From positions 62,001-126,000 of the forward strand of contig PKRG01000005.1 in assembly GCA_017577575.1 (NCBI GenBank): a DNA stretch of 64,000 bases, read 5' to 3'. The notes below the pieces were generated by a model that was not told the DNA's origin, searched no databases, and saw nothing but the letters and a program-made list of their open reading frames with translations. This DNA is from Acidimicrobiia bacterium (GTDB taxonomy: Bacteria; Actinomycetota; Acidimicrobiia; Spongiisociales; ZC4RG35). Made by a program: the position numbers and the translations under genes. Shown piece by piece: positions 23,651 to 32,577 of this stretch (positions are counted from its first letter, which is position 1; every line of letters starts with the position of its first letter).

Positions 23651-25237
23651 TCAGCGCCTCAGGTCGGACAGGATCTTCTGGGCGGCGAGGCGACCGGGAG
23701 CGCCCATCACGCAACCGCCGGGGTGGGTGCCGGAGCCGCATTGGTAGTAGCCGGCGACGGGTGTGCGGTACTGGCTCCAGCCTGGGGCGGGACGGAAGAA
23801 GAACATCTGGGGAGCCAGGAACTCGCCGGCGAATATGTTGCCTTCCGTCAGCCCCACCACCTGCTCGATGTCGAGGGGGGTGACCACCTCGCGGTGGAGG
23901 ACCAGGTCGCCGAATCCGGGAAAGAAGCTCTCCAACGTCGCCTGGACGACGTCACCGAGGTTCTGGCGCTCGGCCTCCCAGTCGCTCTCCCGCAGCTCGT
24001 ACGGCGTGTACTGCACGAAACAGGACATGACGTGCTTGCCGGGCGGGGCCATGTCGGGGTCGATGGTGGACTGGACCGCACAGTCGATGAACGGCCGCGA
24101 CGAGTACCAGCCGTATTTGGCTTCGTCGAAGGCCCGCTCCAGGTAGTCCATCGACGGGGCGATGTTGGTGAAACCGCGCAGGTAGTCGCCGGGACCGAGG
24201 GCCGGGAACACCGGGAGGCCGTCGAGGGCGAAGTTCACCTTCGACGACACGCCCTGGAACTTCATGCGGGACACTGCCTCGACGAGGTCCGACGGGAGTT
24301 CCCGGGGGTCGACCAGCTCGAAGAAGGTCCTCCTCGGGTCCAGCGCCGAGACGACGACGTCGGCGTAGAACTCGGTGCCGTCGGTGAGGGCCACGCCGCG
24401 GACGCGGCCGCCTTCGGTGATGACCGACGCCACCGGCGAGTTCAGGCGGATCTCGGCGCCGAAGCCCTCTGCCGCTCTGGCCAGCACCTGGGTGAACCCG
24501 CCGTTGCCTCCCTTGTGGAACGCCCACGCCCCGAACGCGCCGTCGGTCTCGCCGATCACGTGGTACAGGAGGACGAGGCCCGATCCCTGCGACCGGGGGC
24601 CGACCTTGGAGCCGATGGTCCCCGAGCTGGCCAGATACCCCTTGAGGAGCTCGTTCTCGAAGTACCAGTCCAAGAAGTCGGCGGCGCTCCCGGTGAGGAG
24701 CCGCACCGCGTTGTGGAGGACGCGCTTGTCGAGGCCGCGGAGGTAGGAGGCGAGCTCGGCCAGGCGGGCCGCCTCCTCGGGATCGTCGGAGAAGGGATCG
24801 GGTGGGACCTGATCGAGGAGCGGCTTGATCGCACGGCACACCTCGGCGAGGTCGTGCTTGTACTGCTTGTAGGCATCGGCGTCGTGCGGCGAGAGCCGGG
24901 CGATCTCGCGCATGTTCTCGCCTTCGTCCTGGCCCAGCAAGAGGTAGGTGCCGTCCTCGTCGGGCGCGAAGCTGGTGGGCATCGACAGCGGCTTGAAGCC
25001 GTACTTCGGCAGCTCCAGCTCGTGGATGATCTGGGGGCGGAGGAGGCTGAGCGCGTAGGAGAAGGTGGTGAACTTGAACCCGGGGTACAGCTCTTCGGTG
25101 ATGGCGGCCCCGCCGACGAGGTGGCGCTTCTCCAGGATCAGCGTCCGCAGACCGGCCTTGGCCAGGTAGGCACCGTTGACCAGCCCGTTGTGGCCACCCC
25201 CCACCACGATGGCGTCGTAACGATTGGCGTCGCTCAT
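23651..25237 (-). CDS. PYROXD2-like FAD-dependent oxidoreductase (phytoene-dehydrogenase superfamily)
   Basis: A 528-residue flavoprotein. The dinucleotide motif is AIVVGGGHNGLVNGAYLAKAG near the N-terminus, GLRTLILEKRHLVGGAA follows, and the C-terminal FAD motif is CGSGTHPGGCVMGAPG. The pattern matches the PYROXD2 group of the carotenoid-desaturase superfamily rather than true phytoene desaturase. Its start overlaps the GcvT-like gene stop by four bases, making it the last gene of a five-gene run led by ilvE. Substrate unknown; no carotenoid genes are nearby. A dyad with a T-run lies just downstream (about 23600-23640) and may be a weak terminator. Confidence 0.85.
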   Translation of the reverse strand: MSDANRYDAIVVGGGHNGLVNGAYLAKAGLRTLILEKRHLVGGAAITEELYPGFKFTTFSYALSLLRPQIIHELELPKYGFKPLSMPTSFAPDEDGTYLLLGQDEGENMREIARLSPHDADAYKQYKHDLAEVCRAIKPLLDQVPPDPFSDDPEEAARLAELASYLRGLDKRVLHNAVRLLTGSAADFLDWYFENELLKGYLASSGTIGSKVGPRSQGSGLVLLYHVIGETDGAFGAWAFHKGGNGGFTQVLARAAEGFGAEIRLNSPVASVITEGGRVRGVALTDGTEFYADVVVSALDPRRTFFELVDPRELPSDLVEAVSRMKFQGVSSKVNFALDGLPVFPALGPGDYLRGFTNIAPSMDYLERAFDEAKYGWYSSRPFIDCAVQSTIDPDMAPPGKHVMSCFVQYTPYELRESDWEAERQNLGDVVQATLESFFPGFGDLVLHREVVTPLDIEQVVGLTEGNIFAGEFLAPQMFFFRPAPGWSQYRTPVAGYYQCGSGTHPGGCVMGAPGRLAAQKILSDLRR

Positions 25238-26442
25238 TCGGTCACCTCTGATGTCTTGTGGGGCGGGTCGTAGAACGGGAGCTTCGTGACCTCGGCCCCC
25301 ACCATGGTGTAGTCGTGGTCGACGGTCACCTCGACCTGGAGCCGCGTGCCGGGCTCGGCGAGGTCAGGGCGCACCCTGGCCAGGGCGATGTGACGCTGGA
25401 GCAGCGGCGAGTACATCATGCTGGACACCCAGCCGACCTTGGTCTCGTCGGAGTCGTAGACCATGTGCTCGGAGTGGTCGGGTCGGTGGTCCTTGGGCGG
25501 GATCAGCCCGGCGGCGTCGTGGCGGGCTTCCCAGTCCCGCCAGTCGATCACCAGGCCGATGACGACCCAGCGCGCCGTCTTCCCGTCGCGATGACGGCGC
25601 AAGGCGTCACGTCCGATGAACGGGCGGTCGTCTCCCAGGTCGCCGAGCATCCACCCGAGGCCGAGCTCGATGGGAGTCACCCGGTCGGTGTCCGTCCATG
25701 CGAACCGGGCCGAGGTGTAGTCGACGTCGATGAGGATCAGGCCGGCCTCGATCCGGGCCATGAGGATCGCTTGCTGGCCGACCGGCACCACGCCATGTCC
25801 TTCCGCCGCCTCCACCACCGCATCCCACAGCCGCACCGCGTCGTCGGCGCCGACCCACAGCTCGTAGCCGAGGTCGCCGGTGAAGCCCGTCCGCGACACG
25901 ACGACCGGCACGCCGGCGATCTGTGCCTTCCCGACCCCGAAGTACGGCAACGCCCGCACCTCCGGCGCCAGCGCCGAGAGGATCCGCCCGGAACGAGGGC
26001 CCTGGATCGCCAGCCCGGCCAGGGCCACGGATTCGTCGACGATCTCCGCTTCGTGGCCGAAGGCGAGATCGGAGAAGTAGGCGAGGTTGGGGCGAGCGGC
26101 GGTGAGCAGGAACTCGTCGGGCCCGAGCCGTAACACGACCCCGTCTTCGATGACGTGGCCGTCGCCGTCGCACCACACCGTGTACTGGGCGCGGCCCGGT
26201 GGGCAGCGGCGGATGTCGCGGGTGAGCACGCCGGCCAGGAACCTCTCGGCGTCGACTCCCCGGATGCGGTACTTGTACAGCGGCGAGGTGTCGAAGAGTC
26301 CGGCGGAGTTGCGGATCACCCAGTACTCGGCCTTCTCCGAGGTCTGATAGCGCTCCGCCGCCAGATAACCCTGCCAGTGACTCCACAGTCCGGTGCGGTT
26401 GGCGGCTTCGGTCCGTGGGTGGAACGGCGTCGTGAGGATCAT
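25234..26442 (-). CDS. GcvT-like aminomethyltransferase / folate-dependent demethylase
   Basis: A 402-residue GcvT-fold protein with the GNAT-like folate-binding signatures RNSAGLFDTSPLYKYRIRG, GLAIQGPRSGRIL and GFTGDLGYELWVG, and a C-terminal barrel containing ETKVGWVSSMMYSPLLQRHIALARV. Family members move a one-carbon unit from glycine, sarcosine, dimethylglycine or dimethylsulfoniopropionate to tetrahydrofolate. It is not next to gcvH or gcvP, so a stand-alone demethylase role is more likely than glycine cleavage. It overlaps the PYROXD2-like gene, suggesting oxidation and one-carbon removal are linked. The substrate is unknown. Confidence 0.85.
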   Translation of the reverse strand: MILTTPFHPRTEAANRTGLWSHWQGYLAAERYQTSEKAEYWVIRNSAGLFDTSPLYKYRIRGVDAERFLAGVLTRDIRRCPPGRAQYTVWCDGDGHVIEDGVVLRLGPDEFLLTAARPNLAYFSDLAFGHEAEIVDESVALAGLAIQGPRSGRILSALAPEVRALPYFGVGKAQIAGVPVVVSRTGFTGDLGYELWVGADDAVRLWDAVVEAAEGHGVVPVGQQAILMARIEAGLILIDVDYTSARFAWTDTDRVTPIELGLGWMLGDLGDDRPFIGRDALRRHRDGKTARWVVIGLVIDWRDWEARHDAAGLIPPKDHRPDHSEHMVYDSDETKVGWVSSMMYSPLLQRHIALARVRPDLAEPGTRLQVEVTVDHDYTMVGAEVTKLPFYDPPHKTSEVTE

Positions 26443-26470
26443 GGCGTCTCGAGCCGGCTCGGAAGAGAGC

Positions 26471-26977
26471 TCACGGGTAGTACTCGTCGGACTGATAGGG
26501 GACGGCCTGCTGGAAGTGCTCGATGCCGACCGCGATGAACAGGCTGCGCACCTCGACGCAGCGGGTGCCGTCGGGCAGGTAGCCCGCCGCCTCGGCGTAC
26601 AGCTTGCGGCCCTGCACGCCGGTCAGCCACGCCTCGCCCCGCACGGTCACCCCGATCGGGATCGGCTTCAGGTAGTCGACGTGCAGGTTCCCGGTCACCG
26701 CCGGCATCTGGTGCGCCATCGCCACGAACCCGATCAGGTCGTCGAAGAAGGCGGCGGTGGCGCCTCCGTGGACCAACCCGGGCCCGCCTTCGAACCTCTT
26801 GTCGAAGACGAGCTCCGCCACCACCTTGTCCCCTTCGATGCGGGGCTCCACCCCCAGCCGATCGGGGTTGTCCTGCCCGCAGCCGAAACAGGTCGGCATG
26901 TGCTCGCGGGGCATCGACTCGGCCCACTCGCGGTCGGCGATGGGGACGACGGTCCCCGTCAGATACTTGAACGCCAC
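26471..26977 (-). CDS. PaaI-like hotdog thioesterase
   Basis: A 168-residue single hotdog-fold protein with the PaaI-family loop GPGLVHGGATAAFFDDLIG, where HGG and the following Asp form the acyl-CoA hydrolysis site. The N-terminus contains a CFGCGQDNP motif, seen in this family and possibly structural. The GTG start shares one base with the stop of the upstream hypothetical gene (TAGTG). It probably hydrolyses an acyl-CoA made by the same operon; the acyl group cannot be predicted. Confidence 0.85.
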   Translation of the reverse strand: MAFKYLTGTVVPIADREWAESMPREHMPTCFGCGQDNPDRLGVEPRIEGDKVVAELVFDKRFEGGPGLVHGGATAAFFDDLIGFVAMAHQMPAVTGNLHVDYLKPIPIGVTVRGEAWLTGVQGRKLYAEAAGYLPDGTRCVEVRSLFIAVGIEHFQQAVPYQSDEYYP

Positions 26978-27426
26978 TATCGCTTCAGCGGACGGTACAG
27001 CTCTTCACCCGCCTCGGCGACGGCGGTGCGGCCGGGAGGACGTTCGTGGGAGAGGGCGTCCAGCCACCGTTCCCGACGGGCATCCAGCTCCTCGGAGCGC
27101 TTCTCTCCCAGACCCACCAGCTCGAGGGCGACGTCGAGGTCGTAGCGGGTCGGCGCCCGGCCGAAGTGGGAAGCACGGGCCCCCATCAGCGCCGCCAGCA
27201 CCGTCCGCAGGCGCGGGTCGTCTTCGGCGACACCGGCGTGGCGGATGATGCGCAGGGCGAAACCGGTGTCGGGGCCGGGGGTGCCGAACCGGGGATCCTT
27301 GGGCTTGTCGTCGGGAGTGAGGATCACGCCAGGACGGCGGGTTCGTTGGCGACGGGCAGGCGGCGGCTCCAGCACCGGCGCCGGCAGGTCCCAGGGCGAG
27401 ATCTCGACGTTGGGCTGTTGAGCCAT
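26977..27426 (-). CDS. Hypothetical protein, basic, proline-rich N-terminus
   Basis: A 149-residue soluble protein that I do not recognise. The first 45 residues are rich in Pro and Arg; the rest is predicted helical and charged (PRLRTVLAALMGARASHFGRAPTRYDLDVALELVGLGEKRSEEL). There is no signal peptide or membrane segment. It lies between ilvE (19-base gap) and the PaaI-like thioesterase (one-base overlap), so it is very likely a real member of that operon. Function unknown. Confidence 0.7.
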   Translation of the reverse strand: MAQQPNVEISPWDLPAPVLEPPPARRQRTRRPGVILTPDDKPKDPRFGTPGPDTGFALRIIRHAGVAEDDPRLRTVLAALMGARASHFGRAPTRYDLDVALELVGLGEKRSEELDARRERWLDALSHERPPGRTAVAEAGEELYRPLKR

Positions 27427-27445
27427 CCGTTCTCCTTTCCGACGA

Positions 27446-28360
27446 TCAGACGAAGTCGAGCCAGTGGCGCCAGGACTCGAGCTTGCCGCTCACCGCGTCC
27501 GAATAGAGGGACTGCGCCTGGCGGGTGATCGGACCCGGCTTTCCGGTGCCGATCGCACGGTCGTCGACCTCGCGGATCGGCGTCACCTCGGCGGCGGTGC
27601 CCGTGAGGAAAAGCTCGTCGGCGCCGTAGAGGTCGCCCCGGGTGAGGTTCGCCTCCCGCACCTCGATGCCTTCGGACCTGAGGAGGTCGATGACCGACGC
27701 CCTGGTGATGCCGTCGAGGATTCCGGCGGCGATCGGCGGCGTGAACACGACTCCATCGCGGACCAAGAACAGGTTCTCGCCGGAGCCTTCCGAGACGTTG
27801 CCGTCGGCGTTGAGCATGAGCGCTTCGTCGTAGCCGGTGGCGACGGCCTCCTGCTTGGCCAGAACGCTGTTCAGGTACTGTCCGCTTCCCTTCGCGGTGG
27901 GGATGAAGCTCTCACCGCTGATCCTCCGCCACGAGGAAATGCGCACCCGGATGCCGTTGCGGATGCCTTCCTCGCCTAGGTAGGCGCCCCACTCCCAGGC
28001 GGCGATCCCGGTGCGTACGCGAGCGGCGGCAGGGTTGAGGCCGATGGCGCCGGTTTCGTAGAAGACCAGCGGCCGGATGTAGCCGGCCTCGAGGCCGTTC
28101 TCGCGTAGGACGCGACGGCAGGCCTCCATGATCGTCTCTACGTCGTAGTCCCACGGGATGCCGTAGGCCCGGGCGGAGCGCCCCAGCCGCTCGATGTGCT
28201 CGCGCAGACGGAAGATGGCTGTGCCGTCGGGGGTCTGGTACGCCCGGATCCCCTCGAAAACGGCCGTCCCGTAGTGGAGGGCGTGGGTGAGGAAGGGAAC
28301 CTGGGCACCGTCCCAGGGGACCATCTCGCCGTCCATCCAGATGGCGGTGGCTTTCTCCAT
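27446..28360 (-). CDS. ilvE: Branched-chain amino acid aminotransferase
   Basis: A 304-residue fold-type IV PLP enzyme. Lys157 in FIPTAKGSGQYLNS is the PLP-binding lysine, and the phosphate and substrate loops NVSEGSGENLFLV and GTAAEVTPI are present. It interconverts valine, leucine and isoleucine with their 2-oxo acids. I chose the ATG at 28360 (MEKATAIWMDG), which matches the family N-terminus; an in-frame GTG at 28384 would add eight residues. It leads a run that continues with a hypothetical protein, a thioesterase, a GcvT-like protein and a flavoprotein. Confidence 0.95.
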   Translation of the reverse strand: MEKATAIWMDGEMVPWDGAQVPFLTHALHYGTAVFEGIRAYQTPDGTAIFRLREHIERLGRSARAYGIPWDYDVETIMEACRRVLRENGLEAGYIRPLVFYETGAIGLNPAAARVRTGIAAWEWGAYLGEEGIRNGIRVRISSWRRISGESFIPTAKGSGQYLNSVLAKQEAVATGYDEALMLNADGNVSEGSGENLFLVRDGVVFTPPIAAGILDGITRASVIDLLRSEGIEVREANLTRGDLYGADELFLTGTAAEVTPIREVDDRAIGTGKPGPITRQAQSLYSDAVSGKLESWRHWLDFV

Positions 28361-28409
28361 CTCCGCATTCTGGCACACCGCCACGCGCCCTCGACAGCCG
28401 GACCGGGCT

Positions 28410-30269
28410 TCAGTTAGCGGTCTTCAGCTTGCGTTCGAGCCAGTCGAGGACGATGTCGAACCGCTCTTCCCGATGGCGGGGCTTGCCGCTCCGGGTGAGC
28501 TCGTGGCCTTCTCCCGGGAACCGGACGAACTCGGCCTCCACCCCGTTTCGCAACAAGGCGTCGAAGTACTGCTCGGCCTGCTCGATCGGGCAACGGAAGT
28601 CGTTCTCCGAGTGGATGATCAGCGTCGGGGTGCGGACCTGCGAGGCGAGGCGCAGCGGGCTGCGGTCCCACTCCAGCTCGGGGTCCCCCAGGTAGCTCTG
28701 GGCGAACCAGCCGCCGATGTCGGAGGTGCCGCCGAACGACGGCCACGACAGGAGCGCCCGTTCGACGATCGCCGCCTTCCAGCGGTCCTGGTGGGCGATC
28801 AGCCACGCGGTGAGGAATCCGCCATAGGAGCCGCCCATGACGCCCATCCGCTGTGGGTCGAGGCGCGGGAAGCGCTCGAGGGCGGCTGCCACGGCGGTGT
28901 CGATGTCTTCCACGTCGACGGTTCCCCATCCCTCCCCCATCACGGCGCGGAGGAAGTCGCGGTCCCGACCCCCGGAGCCCCGCGGGTTGGTCGCCACCAC
29001 GCCGTAACCGGCGGCGGCGTACACCTGGAACTCGTCGAAGTAGCCCCACCCGTACTGAGCCGCGGGGCCGCCATGGATGTTGAGCAACAGCGGCACCTTC
29101 TCGTCACCCGGCGGCAGGTACACCCACACGTCGAGCCCGTCTACCTCGAAGTGCTGAGGGGGGATGACGTCGGGACGCCGGTCCCCGAACTCGTCCCGGG
29201 TCTCGGTGCGGTCCGCCCGCTCGACGACGAGGCGGGCGGGGTGCTCCATCGACGACAGCGTGTAGGCGGTCGTCCCTGCCCTGCGGTCGAAGCCGGTGAC
29301 TATCGCCCGCTCGTCGACGACGAGCTCGATCTCGCCGGTGGGGTCGACGGCGGCTATCGCCACGCGGCCGGAGTCGACGAACGGCACGTAGGCCCTGCCC
29401 CCATCGAAGCCGAACCTGTCGGGCCCTCCCGACAGGGAGAAGAGGCCCCGCCCGGCATCGGCCACCACGGGCCGGGGCTCCTCCTCGAGTCGCCACAGGC
29501 CGGGGAGCTCGGGGAAATCGAGTCCGGGGTTGCCGATGGCGTGGAGCACGCCGTCGGCGTCGTAGGCGAGGGCGTGCCAGGAGCCCCGGGGGGCCACGGG
29601 CCGGGCGGTCCCACCTTCGGCGGGGGCGGTGACGATGTCGGCTCCGGGCTGATATCCGGGCCGGTCGGAGAGGTCGGTGAGGAAGCTGATGGCGGCACCG
29701 TCGGGTGACCAGATGGGGGCGAGCTCGTTGGCCTCGCCGTCGGTGACCCGCCGGGGCTCGGTCTCTCCGCCGAGATCGATCACGTAGACGTGGCGGCGAC
29801 GGTCGTGGGTCCACCCGATCCCATCCGCCCGGTAGTCCCGCCGGGTGATGCGACGGGGACGGCGGGCCCGTTCCTCGTCGTCGAGGTCCGCCCACTCGTC
29901 GGTCCAATCGACGCCGACGACGGCGATCCGGCTCCCGTCGGGACTCCATGCGGGCCTTCCTGCCACGCCGAGCGGGAAGGAGGTGACGACTTCCGCCTCA
30001 CCACCGTCGACTTCGATCACCGCCAGCTGGGGGTGGTCGTCGACCTTGCGGACGAAGGCGAGGCGGCGTCCGTCGGGCGACCACTGCGGGGAGGCGTCGC
30101 TGCCTCCTGTCGTGAAGCGGCGATGTTCGCCGTCGGCCATCAGCCAGATGTCGCGCACGTAGCGGTCGCCTTCGACGTCGATCGTGGTGACGACATAGGC
30201 GATCTTCGTCCCGTCGGGGGAAACGACGGGATCGGATGGCGCAGCGATTCCGTGCAGACGTGAGGGCAC
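28410..30269 (-). CDS. S9-family prolyl oligopeptidase-like serine peptidase
   Basis: A 619-residue protein with an N-terminal beta-propeller of TolB/WD-type repeats (several W/PxWSPDGxxI/LAF units across residues 10-340) and a C-terminal alpha/beta-hydrolase domain from about 375. The triad is Ser481 in GGSYGG, Asp557 in HSENDFRCP and His589 in GEGHEL. Such enzymes cleave short peptides or release acyl-aminoacyl residues. There is no signal peptide, so it is cytoplasmic. The GTG start at 30269 follows AGGAG; a longer frame upstream has no family similarity. It is divergent from pgpA. Confidence 0.92.
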   Translation of the reverse strand: MPSRLHGIAAPSDPVVSPDGTKIAYVVTTIDVEGDRYVRDIWLMADGEHRRFTTGGSDASPQWSPDGRRLAFVRKVDDHPQLAVIEVDGGEAEVVTSFPLGVAGRPAWSPDGSRIAVVGVDWTDEWADLDDEERARRPRRITRRDYRADGIGWTHDRRRHVYVIDLGGETEPRRVTDGEANELAPIWSPDGAAISFLTDLSDRPGYQPGADIVTAPAEGGTARPVAPRGSWHALAYDADGVLHAIGNPGLDFPELPGLWRLEEEPRPVVADAGRGLFSLSGGPDRFGFDGGRAYVPFVDSGRVAIAAVDPTGEIELVVDERAIVTGFDRRAGTTAYTLSSMEHPARLVVERADRTETRDEFGDRRPDVIPPQHFEVDGLDVWVYLPPGDEKVPLLLNIHGGPAAQYGWGYFDEFQVYAAAGYGVVATNPRGSGGRDRDFLRAVMGEGWGTVDVEDIDTAVAAALERFPRLDPQRMGVMGGSYGGFLTAWLIAHQDRWKAAIVERALLSWPSFGGTSDIGGWFAQSYLGDPELEWDRSPLRLASQVRTPTLIIHSENDFRCPIEQAEQYFDALLRNGVEAEFVRFPGEGHELTRSGKPRHREERFDIVLDWLERKLKTAN

Positions 30270-30312
30270 TCGTTTCTCCTGGCTGGGGCCACGGAACCCT
30301 ACTCTCCTCGCC

Positions 30313-30765
30313 GTGGCACGGATGATCGCCTCCTTCTTCGGCACCGGCCTGATACTCCGCCGTCTGCGGGGAGCCGATGGCGGCTCGGGCACCGTCGGAT
30401 CGTTGTTCGCTCTGGCGGCGTCGCTGGCCCTGTTTCGCATCGGCCCGGCGGCACAGGCCGCCGCGCTGGCGGTGACGGTCGTGGCGTCCCTGGTGGCGGT
30501 GCGGCCGTTCGCCAGCACGGAGGGCGACCCGTCGTGGGTGGTGATCGACGAGGCCGCGGGGACGTTCTTGGCCACGCTGGGCCTGACCGGGATACCGGCT
30601 GTGGTGGCATGGGCGGTGTTCCGGGTCGCCGACATCTTCAAGCGCTTCTTCTTCGGCGTTTCGCAGGCGGAACGGCTGCCTGGCAGCGTGGGGGTGACCG
30701 CCGACGATCTCGTCGCCGGCCTGTACGGGCTGGCGGTCGGTTGGCTGGTCTCTGCCCTTTTGTGA
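30313..30765 (+). CDS. pgpA: Phosphatidylglycerophosphatase A
   Basis: A 150-residue membrane enzyme of the PgpA family, removing phosphate from phosphatidylglycerol phosphate to yield phosphatidylglycerol. Conserved stretches are GSGTVGSLFALA, DPSWVVIDEAAGTFLA and VFRVADIFKRFFFGVSQAERLPGSVGV followed by ADDLVAG, the metal and phosphate site. GTG start, 43 bases from the divergent S9 peptidase start. The cobalamin riboswitch begins shortly after its stop, so the B12 operon may receive some read-through from here. Confidence 0.92.
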   Translation: MARMIASFFGTGLILRRLRGADGGSGTVGSLFALAASLALFRIGPAAQAAALAVTVVASLVAVRPFASTEGDPSWVVIDEAAGTFLATLGLTGIPAVVAWAVFRVADIFKRFFFGVSQAERLPGSVGVTADDLVAGLYGLAVGWLVSALL

Positions 30766-30787
30766 GGTCACCGGGGGTGGGCGGTGC

Positions 30788-30910
30788 TATGGTCGCCCCC
30801 ACAACCGAATCGGGCCCTGTCTGGGGAAGTCCGGTCGAAGTCCGGCGCTGACCCGCAACCGTAGGTCGCCTCCTCCGTGGAGGCGGCGAGCCGGGATACC
30901 AGGCAGAGGT
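30788..30910 (+). promoter_or_regulatory. Cobalamin riboswitch aptamer
   Basis: The conserved core is visible: GGGGAAGTCCGGTCGAAG, GTCCGGCGCTGACCCGCAAC, then after a variable hairpin the B12-box-like GCCGGGATACCAGGC. CTGTCTGG (30817-30824) pairs with CCAGGCAG (30899-30906) to close the core, with one G-U. Spacing and motifs are those of adenosylcobalamin-class elements, although the exact corrinoid class cannot be read. It stands before a B12-transport operon on the same strand. Confidence 0.92.
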
Positions 30911-30989
30911 CGCGGCTCCGAACAACCCCGTCGTGGTCTGCGGGGGGAGCCCGGGGACGGAAGATCCCTCTCACGCCATGCGAGCGGAA

Positions 30990-31032
30990 CCTTCCCTCAC
31001 TGGGTTCACCTGCAGACCCGGAGAGAGGAAGG
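30990..31032 (+). promoter_or_regulatory. Candidate ribosome-site sequestering hairpin of the riboswitch
   Basis: CCTTCC at 30990-30995 is complementary to GGAAGG at 31027-31032, the Shine-Dalgarno region of the surface-protein gene; an inner GGGT/ACCC stem sits between them. This would hide the ribosome site in the ligand-bound state, so control is probably at translation. Pairing is by eye only. Confidence 0.45.
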
Positions 31033-31044
31033 AAACCCAATCAC

Positions 31045-32577
31045 ATGGCACGAACCACACGTGTCGCCACTCTCGTGGCGAGCCTCCTCGCTCTCTTCCT
31101 GCTCGTCGGGCCCGCGTCGGCGCAGGAAGCCTCTCCGGGTCTCGCAGCTGCCGATTGGATCGCCGGTGAGCTGGCGTCCGACGAGCCGAGCTTCGACGAG
31201 TTCGGGGTGGCTCCGGCTCGCGCCGACGCCATATTCGCCCTGGCGGCGCTCGGCGCTCGACCCGATGCGATCCGCCAGGCGGCAGACGACCTGCGAGCGA
31301 CTGCTGCCGACTACGTCGGCGAAGGCGCCGACATCGACGTCGGTGCCCTGGCGAAGGTGCTCCTGGCGGTGCAGGTGACCGGCGAGGACCCTGACGGCTT
31401 CCTGGAAGGTCGGGACCTCGAGGACGAGCTCCGCGCCGCCCAACGCGACGACGGCAGCTTCGCCGACGACACGTTCCGCCACGCCCTGGCGATGATCGCT
31501 CTGGGAGCGACGGACGCCGGTGTGCCCGAGGACGCGGTCGATGCCCTGGTGAGCCGCCAGAACGACGACGGATCGCTCCCCGACGACTTCGACCCCGAGC
31601 AGCCGAGCATCGACAACACCGCCCTGGCCGTCCAGGCCCTGCTCGCCGCCGGGACCACGGAAGGCCTCGCCGGGGCGGTTGCGTTCCTCGTCGATTCCCA
31701 GAACGACGACGGCTCCTGGCCCAATCCCTTCGGCGCACCGAACGCCAACACGGCCGGTCTGGCCGGCCAGGCGTTGCGGGCCGCCGGCGAGACCGAAGCC
31801 GCCGACAGGGCAGCCGAGTTCGTCCTCTCGCTGCAGACCGAAGACGGCGGGTTCGCCTTCGACGCCACCCAATCGGAGGCCAACGGGTACGCCACGCTGC
31901 AAGCGGTCCTGGCCTTGGGCGGGCCTGCCTACCACCAGCTGACGGCTCCATCCTCGGACGACGCCGCCGCGGGGGGTTCCGAGACGACCCCGGCTGCCGG
32001 GGTGTGTCCGCCCGGGGAGGGGACCACCGTGGTGGTGGATTTCTCGGCGTTCGGAGGATCCGTCGAGGTGGGTTGCGCCCCGACGGCGACGACTGGGTTC
32101 GAAGCACTCGAGGAAGCCGGCTTCGACATCGCCACCGTGGAGGGAAGTCCCTTCGTGTGCCGGATCGACGGGCTCCCCGGCCCCGACACCGAAGACTGCG
32201 TCGGCTTCCCGCCCGGTGACGCCTTCTGGTCCTACTGGACCGCCGAGCTCGGAGGCGACTGGGCGTTCAGCTCGACGGGCCCGGCCGACCCGATCGAAGG
32301 ACACCTGGAGGGCTGGGCCTTCTCCACCGGGGAGAACGAGCCGCCGGCTTTCGAGGTGCCGCCCGCTCCGGCCCGAGAGGCCGAGGACACCTCGACCACT
32401 GCGACCGACTCGACTCCGTCCGCCACGGCGGCCGACACCACGACGACGCAGCCCGCGGCCGACGACGAGGACGGGCCAGGGGCGGGACCGTTCGTGGCAG
32501 GCGCCGCCCTCGTGGTCGTGCTCGGCGTGGCCGGTCTCGTCCTGGCTCGCAGGCGACGGGAAACCGGAGAGCCATGA
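31045..32577 (+). CDS. Membrane-anchored intrinsic-factor/transcobalamin-like putative cobalamin-binding protein
   Basis: A 510-residue exported protein. Residues 1-26 are a signal peptide (cut after ASA). Residues about 30-300 form a helical toroid with four Q-x-D-G-S-F-type repeats at 133-139, 172-178, 219-225 and 264-270, as in terpene-cyclase/prenyltransferase folds. Residues about 327-428 resemble DUF4430, the fold of the second domain of intrinsic factor and transcobalamin. A Thr/Ser/Asp/Pro-rich stalk (430-480) and a membrane segment (482-500) ending in RRRR anchor it outside the cell. In the animal proteins B12 is held between exactly these two domains. A cobalamin riboswitch precedes it and an ECF transporter follows with a four-base overlap, so capture of B12 or a precursor at the surface is the likely job. 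Confidence 0.85.
   Translation: MARTTRVATLVASLLALFLLVGPASAQEASPGLAAADWIAGELASDEPSFDEFGVAPARADAIFALAALGARPDAIRQAADDLRATAADYVGEGADIDVGALAKVLLAVQVTGEDPDGFLEGRDLEDELRAAQRDDGSFADDTFRHALAMIALGATDAGVPEDAVDALVSRQNDDGSLPDDFDPEQPSIDNTALAVQALLAAGTTEGLAGAVAFLVDSQNDDGSWPNPFGAPNANTAGLAGQALRAAGETEAADRAAEFVLSLQTEDGGFAFDATQSEANGYATLQAVLALGGPAYHQLTAPSSDDAAAGGSETTPAAGVCPPGEGTTVVVDFSAFGGSVEVGCAPTATTGFEALEEAGFDIATVEGSPFVCRIDGLPGPDTEDCVGFPPGDAFWSYWTAELGGDWAFSSTGPADPIEGHLEGWAFSTGENEPPAFEVPPAPAREAEDTSTTATDSTPSATAADTTTTQPAADDEDGPGAGPFVAGAALVVVLGVAGLVLARRRRETGEP

Noticed and set aside
23651..25237. Carotenoid (phytoene) desaturase
   Set aside because: The superfamily is right, but the C-terminal pattern is PYROXD2-like and no carotenoid genes are nearby.
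25234..26442. Glycine cleavage T protein or DMSP demethylase by name
   Set aside because: No gcvH/gcvP or DMSP genes are adjacent, and the family is too broad to name a substrate.
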